Source of the DNA: Bacteroidales bacterium
Lineage (GTDB): Bacteria > Bacteroidota > Bacteroidia > Bacteroidales > Muribaculaceae
Assembly: GCA_900767075.1 (NCBI GenBank)
Contig: CAAFXX010000569.1
Span: 1 to 17,366 of the forward strand
Reading direction: 5' to 3'
Length of the DNA stretch: 17,366 nt
Positions 4,839 to 12,698 of this stretch are shown here, in pieces; position 1 is the stretch's first letter; every line of letters begins with the position of its first letter. The notes under the pieces are model-generated. The model was given only the letters and a program-made list of their open reading frames with translations, did no database searches and was not told the origin of the DNA. A program made the translations under genes and the position numbers.

Positions 4839-7376
4839 ATGAATTTGACAAGAAAATTTGCATTCGTCACATTTGCCTGTTTCTGGACTCTTGCAGCCCA
4901 CGGCAAGACAATTGCAGACGGAATAGAAATCGAAAACGACACTTCCGAACTGACAGCAGATTTTGATCAGCAATTCTTACAGCTTGGTGAAGTGGTGGTT
5001 AAAGGCACAAGGCAAATAATGACCGAGAAAGCCACCGTCGACGCACTGAAGACCTCCCTGTCGGTGGCAAGCGCCGTATCCGGTGAATTGATTAGACAGT
5101 CTTCCGATAAAGATGCATCGGAAGTGATGAAACGTGTGACCGGAGTCACAATATTGAGCGACAAGTTTATAGTGGCGAGAGGTTTGTCACAGCGTTACAA
5201 TAATGTATGGATAAACGGCGTGGCAATGCCGAGCAGCGAGCCGGACACACGCTCATTCTCTTTCGACCTTATTCCTTCCGGACAGATTGACAACATCATG
5301 ATTTTCAAATCCCCCTCTCCCGACCTTCCTGCCGATTTTTCGGGCGGCTTTATAAAGCTGCTTACACGCGACACTCCGGAAGCGACGCCTCTCAATGTCT
5401 CGCTCACAGTAGGCTACAATACAGAAACCACATTCCGCCGGCTCCTTTATAATCCGGGTAGCCATACCGGTTGGCTCAGATTCAATGACGGCTGGCGCAT
5501 TAAATCGAAAAGCGCACTGCCGGAACTGAAATTCTCGGCATCGTTCGGCAAGGAATGGTGGTTTGAATCGGGTGACCGACTTACCCTCAACACCGCTATA
5601 AACTACAGTTATACAACTTTGCGGTATACAGATATGGACAATGCCCGTTACGGACGTTATAATATCGCCGAGGACAGACCGGAATATCTTTATGACTACA
5701 CCGACAACCGCTATCAGACGTCGGCACGCTGGGGCGCTATGCTGAACCTTTCCTGGAGTCACGGCAGCTCAAAATTCTACTTCCGTAACATTTTCAACCT
5801 GATAGACCAGGACCGGCTCACCGAGAGGACGGGATGGCAGAATATTTCCTCACGCTATGATCAGGAAAAGACCGAGTACCTCTATAATTCCCGAAGCACT
5901 TACGTCGGACAGCTTGCCGGCAAAACCGATTTCAACAACGGAGGCATCAACTGGACCGCTGCATACACCTATGCCAACCGCAACCAGCCCGACCGTCGCA
6001 TCATCAACCGCCAGCAGAATGACATCTATGGCGACCGGCATTTCGGGGAGATGCAGATTGAGCAGAATTCCATCGAACGTGACTTTACAAAGCTCAACGA
6101 GCACGTGATCAGTGCCGGAGCCGACTATCATCTCGATTTCAATCTCTTGGGACAACAACAGACCTTTAAGGCAGGACTGTTCGGTCAGTACCGTAGCCGC
6201 GACTATCTGCAGAAGGCTTTTTTCTACAGGTTCAACGGTGAGAATCTACAGGAGGATTTCAGCTACCGCGATGTCATTGAGGAAATACTTATTCCGGACA
6301 ATTACGGGGATGACAAACTGTACCTTTATGACGGAACGGACAACCGCGATTCATATTCAGGTCATGAGTTGCAAGGCAATGCTTACGCAGCGTTGAACAT
6401 GAATTTCAATAAGTTCAACATATATGCCGGACTGCGGCTTGAACAGAGCAGGATGACATTGCGGTCGTACACCACTATCTCCGGGACACAGACTGAGGAC
6501 CGGACGTACAATTACCTGAACCTTTTCCCCTCTGTAAACACGACCTACAGCATCAATTCCGAGAACAAGCTTCGTCTGGCTTATGGCATGACCACCAACC
6601 GACCGGAATTCAGGGAGATTTCGCCATCTGTCTATTACGATTTTGAACTCTTCAGCGACATAAAGGGTAATCCCGACCTGAAGGCGGCAAAAGTCAATAA
6701 TGTAGACCTGAGATGGGAATGGTACCCCTCTGCCGATGAGGCGATATCTATAGGTGCCTTCTATAAGCATTTCAGGAATCCGATAGAAAATACATTCCTT
6801 GACGCGGGAGGCGGATATACCTATACATTCGAAAATGCCGCCCATGCAAATGTCTACGGCATAGAGCTCGACATACGCAAGAATCTCGGATTCATTGGCA
6901 TGCCGTTCCTGAGGCTCGGTTTCAACGGGGCACTTATCGGCAGCCGCGTGAATTTCGCCGGAAACAGTCTGGAGCACAACCGCCCCATGCAGGGACAGTC
7001 CCCCTACATCGTCAATGCCTCGCTGTTTTATAAATCCAAAGGCAAACCGTTCAGTGCCGGAATACTCTACAACCGAATCGGCAAGCGCATAGTGGGAATC
7101 GGACGCACAGACATCAGTTCCGGAGGCACAATCGACAATGATATACCCGACATGTATGAAATGCCCCGGAATGTGATCGACATCGTCGCCTCCTACACAT
7201 TTGCCCGGAGGTTTGAGCTGAAACTTTCGGCGCGCGACATCCTCGGCGAAGCAGTTGAGTTCTGTCAGTTCCCGAAGTTCACGTCTGCCGACGGACATGT
7301 TGAATCCAGAAAACAAATAACAAGAAAATATAATCCAGGAAGATCATTCCAGTTAATTTTTTCAATTAAACTATGA
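4839..7376 (+). CDS. TonB-dependent outer-membrane receptor
   Basis: An 845-residue active-transport barrel. ATG 4839 opens a signal peptide (MNLTRKFAFVTFACFWTLAA, then H-G). Near residues 45-57 LGEVVVKGTRQI gives the usual xxEVVVxGxR entry to the plug. The plug is recognisable: DASEVMKRVTGVTILSDKFI, VARGLSQRYNNVWINGV, and IMIFKSPSPDLPADFSGGFI. The rest is a 22-strand-type barrel with many aromatic, alternating strands, ending SFQLIFSIKL. It lacks the carboxypeptidase-like beta-sandwich domain that often precedes the plug in Bacteroidetes SusC-type receptors, and no SusD gene follows. The neighbour is instead a beta-helix lipoprotein, whose start codon overlaps this stop (ATG 7373, TGA 7374-7376), indicating translational coupling. 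The substrate is unknown; the divergent phosphate-type porin hints at phosphorus or anion nutrition. Confidence 0.9.
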   Translation: MNLTRKFAFVTFACFWTLAAHGKTIADGIEIENDTSELTADFDQQFLQLGEVVVKGTRQIMTEKATVDALKTSLSVASAVSGELIRQSSDKDASEVMKRVTGVTILSDKFIVARGLSQRYNNVWINGVAMPSSEPDTRSFSFDLIPSGQIDNIMIFKSPSPDLPADFSGGFIKLLTRDTPEATPLNVSLTVGYNTETTFRRLLYNPGSHTGWLRFNDGWRIKSKSALPELKFSASFGKEWWFESGDRLTLNTAINYSYTTLRYTDMDNARYGRYNIAEDRPEYLYDYTDNRYQTSARWGAMLNLSWSHGSSKFYFRNIFNLIDQDRLTERTGWQNISSRYDQEKTEYLYNSRSTYVGQLAGKTDFNNGGINWTAAYTYANRNQPDRRIINRQQNDIYGDRHFGEMQIEQNSIERDFTKLNEHVISAGADYHLDFNLLGQQQTFKAGLFGQYRSRDYLQKAFFYRFNGENLQEDFSYRDVIEEILIPDNYGDDKLYLYDGTDNRDSYSGHELQGNAYAALNMNFNKFNIYAGLRLEQSRMTLRSYTTISGTQTEDRTYNYLNLFPSVNTTYSINSENKLRLAYGMTTNRPEFREISPSVYYDFELFSDIKGNPDLKAAKVNNVDLRWEWYPSADEAISIGAFYKHFRNPIENTFLDAGGGYTYTFENAAHANVYGIELDIRKNLGFIGMPFLRLGFNGALIGSRVNFAGNSLEHNRPMQGQSPYIVNASLFYKSKGKPFSAGILYNRIGKRIVGIGRTDISSGGTIDNDIPDMYEMPRNVIDIVASYTFARRFELKLSARDILGEAVEFCQFPKFTSADGHVESRKQITRKYNPGRSFQLIFSIKL

Positions 7377-8851
7377 TGAAAATCAAAACTATCTTGAGAA
7401 TGCTGCCGGTGGCGGCTCTCTCGATCGTCACGGTGTTCACATCGTGCAGCGACAACAACAGTGACAAACCTGACCCCGACAATAACGAGGGAAATCTGAG
7501 CGAAATCGTCTTCAACGGAAATGAGATCGGGAACGGTCGACAGGAGTTCGAAGTCAAAGGGAAATATACCCTTCCTAAGGGCACCTATACCCTCAAGGGA
7601 TGGGTCTATGTCACCGACGGTGCGGAACTCACAATCGAGCCGGGCACTGTAATCAAGGGAGACAAGGAAACCGAGGCGGCACTCATCGTGGAACCCGGCG
7701 GCAAACTCTGGGCACAGGGAACGGCGACAGAACCCATTGTGTTCACATCCGCCCAACCGACAGGCAAACGTCGCCCCGGCGACTGGGGAGGACTCATCAT
7801 CTGCGGTCGGGCACGCAACAATCAGGGCACTATGGCAATCGAAGGCGGTCCGCGTACCACCCACGGAGGCAATGACGACAATGACTGTTCCGGTGCTATA
7901 AGCTATGTCCGTGTGGAATTCGCGGGATATCCCTTCGCGCCTGATCAGGAAATCAACGGCATAACATTCGGCTCCGTCGGCAAAGGAACAAAAATCGACC
8001 ATCTTCAAGTGTCCTACTCCAACGATGACAGTTATGAATGGTTCGGCGGTTGCGCCGACGCCCGCTACCTTGTGGCTTATCATGGCTGGGACGATGATTT
8101 CGATACCGATAACGGTTTTTCGGGTCGCGTGCAGTTCTGCCTCGGAGTCCGCAACCCTCGCCTTGCCGACCAAAGTGTAAGCAACGGTTTCGAAAGTGAT
8201 AACTGCTCGGACGCCGCTACGAAGTCTCCCTTCACATCCTGCGTTTTCTCGAATGTAACATTTGTCGGACCAATGGTTGAACCGTCGTTTGTCAACACAA
8301 GCGACTACATCAACGGCGGCGGGATGAACCCCGAGAACGGTTCTCGTCTCGGCCAGTTCCAGGCTGCAATGCAGGTGCGCAGAAACTCACATCTGTCATG
8401 CTTCAACTCTGTAGCCGTCGGCTATCCGGTCGGTCTCATAATCGAAAACGATAAAGGTGCTACGACCCAGACAGCCGCGACCGACGGAACGTTTAAGATC
8501 AACAATGTATTCTTCGCAGGTATGGGGATTCTCGGCAGCGACAAAAACAAGTCATTCATCAATGGGTTGTGCGTCAATGGTTCGGATATCGACGAATCAA
8601 AGGAGTCCTTCTCCTCAACCTATTTCAAGTCGGCTACCGGCAACCGTGTCTTTAATTCCATTGCCGACCTTGGCTTGAACTCTGATTATAAGCCCCAGGC
8701 AGGAAGTCCTCTACTTGGTTCAGCCTCTTTTACCGACACTCTCCTCTCATCAGGATTCGATAAAGTGAGCTACATCGGCGCGTTCAGCGGCACCTCCGAT
8801 TCCTGGATGACCGGTTGGACCAACTTCGATCCCCAGAACACAACTTATTAA
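7373..8851 (+). CDS. Beta-helix surface lipoprotein, TonB-receptor partner
   Basis: A 492-residue lipoprotein: signal peptide MMKIKTILRMLPVAALSIVT, Cys at residue 25 in VFTSC, then an Asp/Asn-rich linker (SDNNSDKPDPDNN) resembling acidic surface-export tails of Bacteroidetes lipoproteins. From about residue 65 it shows right-handed beta-helix rungs: LKGWVYVTDGAELTIEPGTV and LIVEPGGKLWAQGTATEPIV are classic, followed by FTSAQPTGKRRPGDWGGLII. Further on are YVRVEFAG, ITFGSVGKGTKIDHLQVSYS, DDSYEWFGG and HGWDDDFDTDNGFSGRVQF. The acidic DDSYEWFGG and DDDFDTDNG segments could bind metal. Homologues are sometimes labelled multidrug transporter in databases, which the sequence does not support. Coupling to the TonB receptor suggests a substrate-capture role like SusD, by inference. 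ATG 7376 is an alternative start differing by one residue. Confidence 0.85.
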   Translation: MMKIKTILRMLPVAALSIVTVFTSCSDNNSDKPDPDNNEGNLSEIVFNGNEIGNGRQEFEVKGKYTLPKGTYTLKGWVYVTDGAELTIEPGTVIKGDKETEAALIVEPGGKLWAQGTATEPIVFTSAQPTGKRRPGDWGGLIICGRARNNQGTMAIEGGPRTTHGGNDDNDCSGAISYVRVEFAGYPFAPDQEINGITFGSVGKGTKIDHLQVSYSNDDSYEWFGGCADARYLVAYHGWDDDFDTDNGFSGRVQFCLGVRNPRLADQSVSNGFESDNCSDAATKSPFTSCVFSNVTFVGPMVEPSFVNTSDYINGGGMNPENGSRLGQFQAAMQVRRNSHLSCFNSVAVGYPVGLIIENDKGATTQTAATDGTFKINNVFFAGMGILGSDKNKSFINGLCVNGSDIDESKESFSSTYFKSATGNRVFNSIADLGLNSDYKPQAGSPLLGSASFTDTLLSSGFDKVSYIGAFSGTSDSWMTGWTNFDPQNTTY

Positions 8852-8876
8852 TCATACCCCCGATTATCCATACGAC

Positions 8877-8905
8877 AGGGTGGTCAGACCGATTCTGACC
8901 ACCCT
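8877..8905. terminator. Bidirectional hairpin after the lipoprotein gene
   Basis: AGGGTGGTCAGA (8877-8888) and TCTGACCACCCT (8894-8905) form a perfect 12-bp stem with a 5-base CCGAT loop. It lies between two convergent transcription units, 25 bp after the lipoprotein stop and about 50 bp beyond the stop of the response regulator. No strong T-run follows on either strand, so termination efficiency is uncertain, though position and stem strength fit. Confidence 0.65.
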
Positions 8906-8954
8906 CTTGATGTCTGCATACCGTCTATCTGCCTATCGCTTATAATTGATGATA

Positions 8955-9710
8955 TCAACGGTCGAGCCATTGTTTCAGGCGCGTGACTTTGTCTTTGCCT
9001 ACGACAATCTCTGCATCGGGGTACTCCGAAAGGATTATCTTGACCTTGCGGTTGAACCAGTTGGAAATCCGCTGGACCGACGATATATTCACTATCTGCT
9101 GGCGGGTCGCCCTGAAAAAATGCAACGGATCGAGCTGCGTGTCAATATCATCGAGAGCCATGTCGATGTGATATTGCCTCTTGTTTTTAAGATAGAGGCG
9201 TGCAAATCCAGACTCTGTGGAGATGTAGCTGATTTCGGATACCGGCACGGTGATATATCCGTCTTTCTCCGCTACAAGGAACCGCTGGCGATATACTTCC
9301 GGTTTCCCTTGCAATAGCCGGTAAATCTCGGCTATCTCTTTTGTCGCTGACGGAGCCGTCAACCGTCTGCTTTTCTCTATAGCCTCGACAAGTTCTTCCT
9401 TGTCAATAGGTTTCAGAAGATAGGCGATTCCGTTGTAATTAAAGGCTTTAAGGGCATATTCATCGTAAGCGGTGGTGAAAATTACGGGGATGTCGCCGGG
9501 AATATCCTTCAGCGCGTCGAAACTCAGTCCGTCCGAAAGGCGTATGTCGGCAAGAATGAGGTCGATCTTTTCCGGTTCATTAAAGAATCGGCGAATATCG
9601 GCGATACTTGGAAGAGGCCCGTAAACCGTTATGTCGTCAAAGCTGCTGTTGAGAAGCCTTGTGAGCCTGTCGGCGTTATGTTTCTCGTCTTCTATAATAA
9701 GTACATTCAT
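8955..9710 (-). CDS. LytTR-family response regulator
   Basis: A 251-residue cytoplasmic transcription regulator. Residues 1-120 are a receiver domain: MNVLIIEDE with acidic pocket E7/D8, phosphoacceptor D55 in LILADIRLSDG, switch Thr in IFTTAYDEYAL and K100 in YLLKPIDKEEL. After a linker the LytTR DNA-binding domain spans about 145-251: FLVAEKDGYITVPVSEISYI, YISTESGFARLYL, HFFRATRQQIVN (the recognition-loop region, close to the F-x-R-x-H-R-x-x-x-V-N family pattern, with Gln in place of the Arg) and KVTRLKQWLD. It starts 11 bp after the kinase stop, so both are one transcript. LytTR proteins bind pairs of short direct repeats at 21-bp spacing, exactly the period of the array at 10850-10965, which I infer to be its operator. 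Phosphorylation by the upstream kinase is inferred from operon structure. Confidence 0.93.
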   Translation of the reverse strand: MNVLIIEDEKHNADRLTRLLNSSFDDITVYGPLPSIADIRRFFNEPEKIDLILADIRLSDGLSFDALKDIPGDIPVIFTTAYDEYALKAFNYNGIAYLLKPIDKEELVEAIEKSRRLTAPSATKEIAEIYRLLQGKPEVYRQRFLVAEKDGYITVPVSEISYISTESGFARLYLKNKRQYHIDMALDDIDTQLDPLHFFRATRQQIVNISSVQRISNWFNRKVKIILSEYPDAEIVVGKDKVTRLKQWLDR

Positions 9711-9721
9711 AACCGGATTCT

Positions 9722-10759
9722 TTATAATAATGGAACGCTGACAGAATAGAAGTGGTCGCTGTCCTCTATCCTGATTTCCTTTGAGCTCAACAATGAATAT
9801 CGGCTTGCTATGTTCGACTGGCCTACGCCGGTGGATTCAACAGGACACTCCAGCGGCTGTTTCAGATTTCTTACCACAAGATAATCCTTTTCAGCCCTTA
9901 TGTCAATAATCAGAGGCTGTTCCGCAGAAAAGGCATTATGCTTAATCGCGTTCTCGACGAGCAGCTGCAACGATGCCGGAGGAATCTTATAGCTTGAAGT
10001 ACGCAGACTGTTGTCAATGTTTACCTTGATACCCTCTCCATGACGGAGTTTCATCAGATAGAAATATGAGTCTATGAATTTCAGTTCGTCACGGAGGTCT
10101 ATGAGATTGACATTCAGATTCCGAACGATATGTCGGTAAACCTTTGACAGATGCGACAGGAAATCGCTTGCCGTTTCCAGTTCGCTTTCTATCAGTTCGG
10201 ATAATGTACTGAAATTATTGAAAAGGAAATGTGGATTTATCTGGAGTTTCAGAGAGTTTAATTGGAACTGCAACGCGGTTTCCTTTTCTTTGATAAGGGC
10301 AATCTCAAGTTTCTGCTTTTCGTCCTGCGCTTTCAGATATGATTTTAGATAAAATGAGTTGGCATATACACTCGATATGAAAGTCGCTATCATGGCAAAT
10401 GTGTAAGCCCCTTTCATGTTTATGAGTTCATTATAAAGGGAATTGCCGCCTATATCTCCAAAAAAGAAACTGAACAGTGAAATCATGCCGAAGGCTACAG
10501 CATTATTGATTATCAGCAGACATGAGGCATATACAATTGTCCAAAGATATGATGCTCTGAACGGTAAAAACTTGAAAAGCAGATAACAAAAGCACAGGGA
10601 GGTATATGTGAAAAGCATACAAAGTGAGAAATCAATCACATAATCCCATATCGTCATCGCCGGCAATTGGTCGGACGTATTGTCGTCCAATACAAGCCAA
10701 AGTATCAAATATAGAAGATATGAAACAGCTGACAGAAATATGCCGTTTTTCCAATTCAT
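9722..10759 (-). CDS. LytS/YehU-type membrane histidine kinase
   Basis: A 345-residue sensor kinase. Four hydrophobic segments occupy roughly residues 5-130 (for example NGIFLSAVSYLLYLILWLVL), with little extracytoplasmic sequence and no recognisable sensor domain, so the signal may be sensed in or near the membrane. A coiled-coil linker (EKQKLEIALIKEKETALQFQ) leads to the His_kinase domain LQINPHFLFNNFSTL with phospho-accepting H177. The ATP-binding part shows LLVENAIKHN (N-box) and GVGQSNIASRY (G-box), the short form typical of LytS/YehU kinases. I prefer ATG 10759 (MNWKNG): the upstream in-frame ATG at 10783 is only four bases after the -7 box and would be essentially leaderless. It is divergent from the efflux operon, the likely regulated target. 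Confidence 0.92.
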   Translation of the reverse strand: MNWKNGIFLSAVSYLLYLILWLVLDDNTSDQLPAMTIWDYVIDFSLCMLFTYTSLCFCYLLFKFLPFRASYLWTIVYASCLLIINNAVAFGMISLFSFFFGDIGGNSLYNELINMKGAYTFAMIATFISSVYANSFYLKSYLKAQDEKQKLEIALIKEKETALQFQLNSLKLQINPHFLFNNFSTLSELIESELETASDFLSHLSKVYRHIVRNLNVNLIDLRDELKFIDSYFYLMKLRHGEGIKVNIDNSLRTSSYKIPPASLQLLVENAIKHNAFSAEQPLIIDIRAEKDYLVVRNLKQPLECPVESTGVGQSNIASRYSLLSSKEIRIEDSDHFYSVSVPLL

Positions 10760-10787
10760 GATTTTTGGTTCTAATTTTACCATCTGT

Positions 10788-10795
10788 CAAAATTA
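10788..10795 (-). promoter_or_regulatory. -7 box of the kinase/regulator operon
   Basis: The minus strand reads TAATTTTG, a perfect TAnnTTTG. Transcription would start near 10781, about 22 bases before the preferred start codon at 10759. No TTTG occurs 19 bp upstream; a TTTG sits only 12 bp away, outside the usual range. Confidence 0.55.
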
Positions 10796-10849
10796 CTCAT
10801 TTTTCAGCAAATGTATATAATGTCATTGGAGCCTCATAGTAAAAAGTAA

Positions 10850-10965
10850 TCAAGCCGGACAAATCAACGGTTGAAGCTGACAAAACACTAAATGAAGCGG
10901 ACAAGGCTCCCGTGCCGGTTCAACTGCCGAATTGTCCGCTTCATCTCCCATTTTGTCCGGCTCAT
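10850..10965. promoter_or_regulatory. Six-site, 21-bp-period, mirror-symmetric operator array
   Basis: Six 13-bp sites related to TTGTCCGCTTCAT occur in 116 bp. Minus-strand orientation: 10850-10862, 10871-10883 and 10892-10904. Plus-strand orientation: 10911-10923, 10932-10944 and 10953-10965. Each set has an exact 21-bp period, and the sets are mirror images about 10907/10908; every pair satisfies start plus end equal to 21815. Sites 3 and 5 are identical over 13 bp; sites 1 and 6 share the GCCGGACAA variant; site 4 is degenerate and keeps only CCG and TTCA. A 21-bp period of direct repeats is the known binding geometry of LytTR regulators (AgrA, BtsR, YpdB), and CCGCTTCA resembles the BtsR element ACCRCTYA. 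The array lies between the divergent promoters: its right edge is about 12 bp from the expected -33 of the efflux operon, and its left edge about 55 bp from the kinase -7 box. The likely binder is the adjacent regulator. Confidence 0.85.
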
Positions 10966-10999
10966 ACAGTTTATACTTTTATGCAGCATAATAGAAGGA

Positions 11000-11007
11000 T
11001 AATTTTG
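11000..11007 (+). promoter_or_regulatory. -7 box of the GNAT/RND efflux operon
   Basis: TAATTTTG, an exact TAnnTTTG, 22 bases before ATG 11029. The expected -33 position (about 10977-10980) reads TTTT instead of TTTG, a weak match that suits activation by a protein bound at the operator sites immediately upstream. Confidence 0.6.
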
Positions 11008-11028
11008 CACCGCCAAAAGAATAACGTC

Positions 11029-11580
11029 ATGACAACAACAATAACAACCGAACGGCTGTGCCTGCGTCGCTTTATGGAAAAGGATGCGGCGGCATTGCTC
11101 ACATATCTTGGGAATCCCCGTGTAAACTGTTTCAAAGACCAGCAGTTGGCAACAACGGAGGACGCATTGCGATATATCGCTGAAAGACAGAAAGACAATC
11201 TCTGCCTTGCAATTTGTCTCAAAGAGACTGATGAACTTATCGGAGAGCTTTTCGCAGAAAAAGAGGAACCCGACACATTCGGAATCGGCTGGCATATAAA
11301 TCAGCTCTTCGAGGGTAAGGGATATGCCTTTGAAGCTGCGGGAGCCTTCATATCATGGCTTTTCGACAGTAAAGGCGCACGCCGGGTGTATGGATATGTG
11401 GAGAGCGACAATATACGCTCTCAAAATCTATGCAAGCGTCTTGGTATGCGGTATGAAGGTTGTTTCAAGGAGTTTATATCTTTTGTCAATAACCCGGGCG
11501 GAACCCCGAAGTATGAGGATACCTGTGTCTATGCAGTCCTGAAAAAAGAATGGCAAAATAACAATAATCACAAAGAATGA
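11029..11580 (+). CDS. GNAT-family N-acetyltransferase (RimJ/RimL type)
   Basis: A 183-residue cytoplasmic acetyl-CoA-dependent acetyltransferase. The opening TTERLCLRRF is the usual RimJ/RimL start. The acetyl-CoA pyrophosphate loop is read in LFEGKGYAFEAAGAF (a Q/R-x-x-G-x-G/A variant with Gly-Lys-Gly), and VESDNIRSQNLCKRLGMRYE is the conserved C-terminal strand-helix of the family. ATG 11029 was chosen because a -7 box lies at 11000-11007; the longer in-frame ATG at 10912 would fall inside the operator array. The gene ends in an ATGA overlap with the adaptor gene, making it the first gene of the efflux operon. Acetylation of a drug, metabolite or protein is possible; its placement suggests modification of a compound that the pump also handles, which is inference. 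Confidence 0.88.
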   Translation: MTTTITTERLCLRRFMEKDAAALLTYLGNPRVNCFKDQQLATTEDALRYIAERQKDNLCLAICLKETDELIGELFAEKEEPDTFGIGWHINQLFEGKGYAFEAAGAFISWLFDSKGARRVYGYVESDNIRSQNLCKRLGMRYEGCFKEFISFVNNPGGTPKYEDTCVYAVLKKEWQNNNNHKE

Positions 11581-12698
11581 ATATACTTGATACCATAAAA
11601 GTGGCTGTCTTGTCGGGCGTCTGCATCATGCAACTGACCGGCTGCAAACAATCGACAGAAGAAACGGAAACCGCGCAGTCATTGCCGGTGCTGACTGTAT
11701 CAGAGCAGCCGGTGGAACTTAACGAGACATTTTCAGCCTCAATCCGTGGCAGGCAGGATGTGGATATTATCCCTCAGGTTTCGGGCCGTATAACTCGCCT
11801 GTGCGTGAAAGAGGGCGAGAGGGTGAGACGCGGACAGGTACTTGCCATCATCGACCAAGTACCGTATCAGGCCGCATTGCGCACGGCAGTCGCCAATGTA
11901 AGTGCTGCGAAAGCAAGAGTCGAGACAGCCCGTATCGAACTGAGCGGTAAACAATCCCTGTTTGATGAAGACGTGATTTCCGATTATGAGCTTTCAGTCA
12001 CCCGTAACCAACTGGCTGTGGCACAGGCAGAGCTGGAGCAGGCGAAAGCTCATGAAGCAGATGCACGCAACAATCTGTCATACACAGAAATCAAAAGTCC
12101 GAGCGACGGAGTTGTCGGAACGCTTCCTTATCGTATCGGCGCACTCGTCAGTCCGACAATCGAGCAACCTTTTACCGTGGTATCCGATAATTCGGAAATG
12201 TACGCCTATTTTTCCATCTCTGAAAACAAACTGCGTCAGTTAGTTGCCAGATACGGTTCTATCGACAGAATCATAAATGAGATGCCTGCGGTTAAACTTC
12301 AGCTGAATGACGGTTCATTCTACGAACGAGGGGGAAAGATAGAAACAATAAGCGGAGTCGTCAATTCCACAACCGGCGCCGTACAGATAAAGGCCCTGTT
12401 TCCGAATCCCGACAAAGAACTTTTGAGCGGTACAATCGGCAATGTCTTCATTCAGGGATTAGGCTCTGATGCTATTGTCGTTCCCATGACAGCCACAGTC
12501 GAGTTGCAGGACAAGATCATAGCGTATCGACTTAAAAACGGTAAAGCCGAAGCCGCATATCTTACCGTCGACCGATTGAATGACGGCAACAACTATATAG
12601 TGAAGGATGGTCTTGCCGTCGGAGATACAATCATTTCAGAGGGCGTGGGATTGGTAAAGGAAGGAATGTCTGTCACCCCTAAAACCGAGAAGAAATGA
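11577..12698 (+). CDS. RND efflux periplasmic adaptor (membrane-fusion) lipoprotein
   Basis: A 373-residue adaptor that links the inner-membrane pump to the outer-membrane channel. The N-terminus ends in the lipobox LTGC (C23). It follows the standard order: first barrel-sandwich half RGRQDVDIIPQVSGRITRL with KEGERVRRGQVLAIID, an alpha-hairpin rich in Ala/Glu/Arg (AVANVSAAKARVETARIEL to QAELEQAKAHEADARNNL), second lipoyl half YTEIKSPSDGVVGTLPYRIG, then beta-barrel and membrane-proximal domains to VKEGMSV. The start codon overlaps the acetyltransferase stop and its own stop overlaps the pump start (both ATGA), so the genes are translationally coupled. The family match is clear; the specific drug range is not readable. 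Confidence 0.95.
   Translation: MNILDTIKVAVLSGVCIMQLTGCKQSTEETETAQSLPVLTVSEQPVELNETFSASIRGRQDVDIIPQVSGRITRLCVKEGERVRRGQVLAIIDQVPYQAALRTAVANVSAAKARVETARIELSGKQSLFDEDVISDYELSVTRNQLAVAQAELEQAKAHEADARNNLSYTEIKSPSDGVVGTLPYRIGALVSPTIEQPFTVVSDNSEMYAYFSISENKLRQLVARYGSIDRIINEMPAVKLQLNDGSFYERGGKIETISGVVNSTTGAVQIKALFPNPDKELLSGTIGNVFIQGLGSDAIVVPMTATVELQDKIIAYRLKNGKAEAAYLTVDRLNDGNNYIVKDGLAVGDTIISEGVGLVKEGMSVTPKTEKK

Noticed and set aside
6357..8173. Two long minus-strand open frames (6357-7316 and 7265-8173) opposite the TonB receptor and lipoprotein genes
   Set aside because: They are antisense to strongly supported genes, show no recognisable domain or signal, and are rich in Val/Ile/Cys/His runs typical of reverse-complement shadows.
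8946..9317. Plus-strand frame of 123 codons opposite the response regulator
   Set aside because: The minus-strand LytTR gene explains this DNA; the plus frame has no family resemblance and starts at the opposing gene's end.
10850..10965. The repeated sites as a CRISPR array or insertion-sequence ends
   Set aside because: Spacing is 21 bp with 8-bp spacers, the copies switch orientation around a dyad, and no cas or transposase gene is near; the layout fits an operator.
10912..11028. Upstream in-frame start (ATG 10912) for the acetyltransferase
   Set aside because: It lies within the operator array and upstream of the -7 box at 11000-11007, and the extra residues do not resemble the family; ATG 11029 gives the normal N-terminus.
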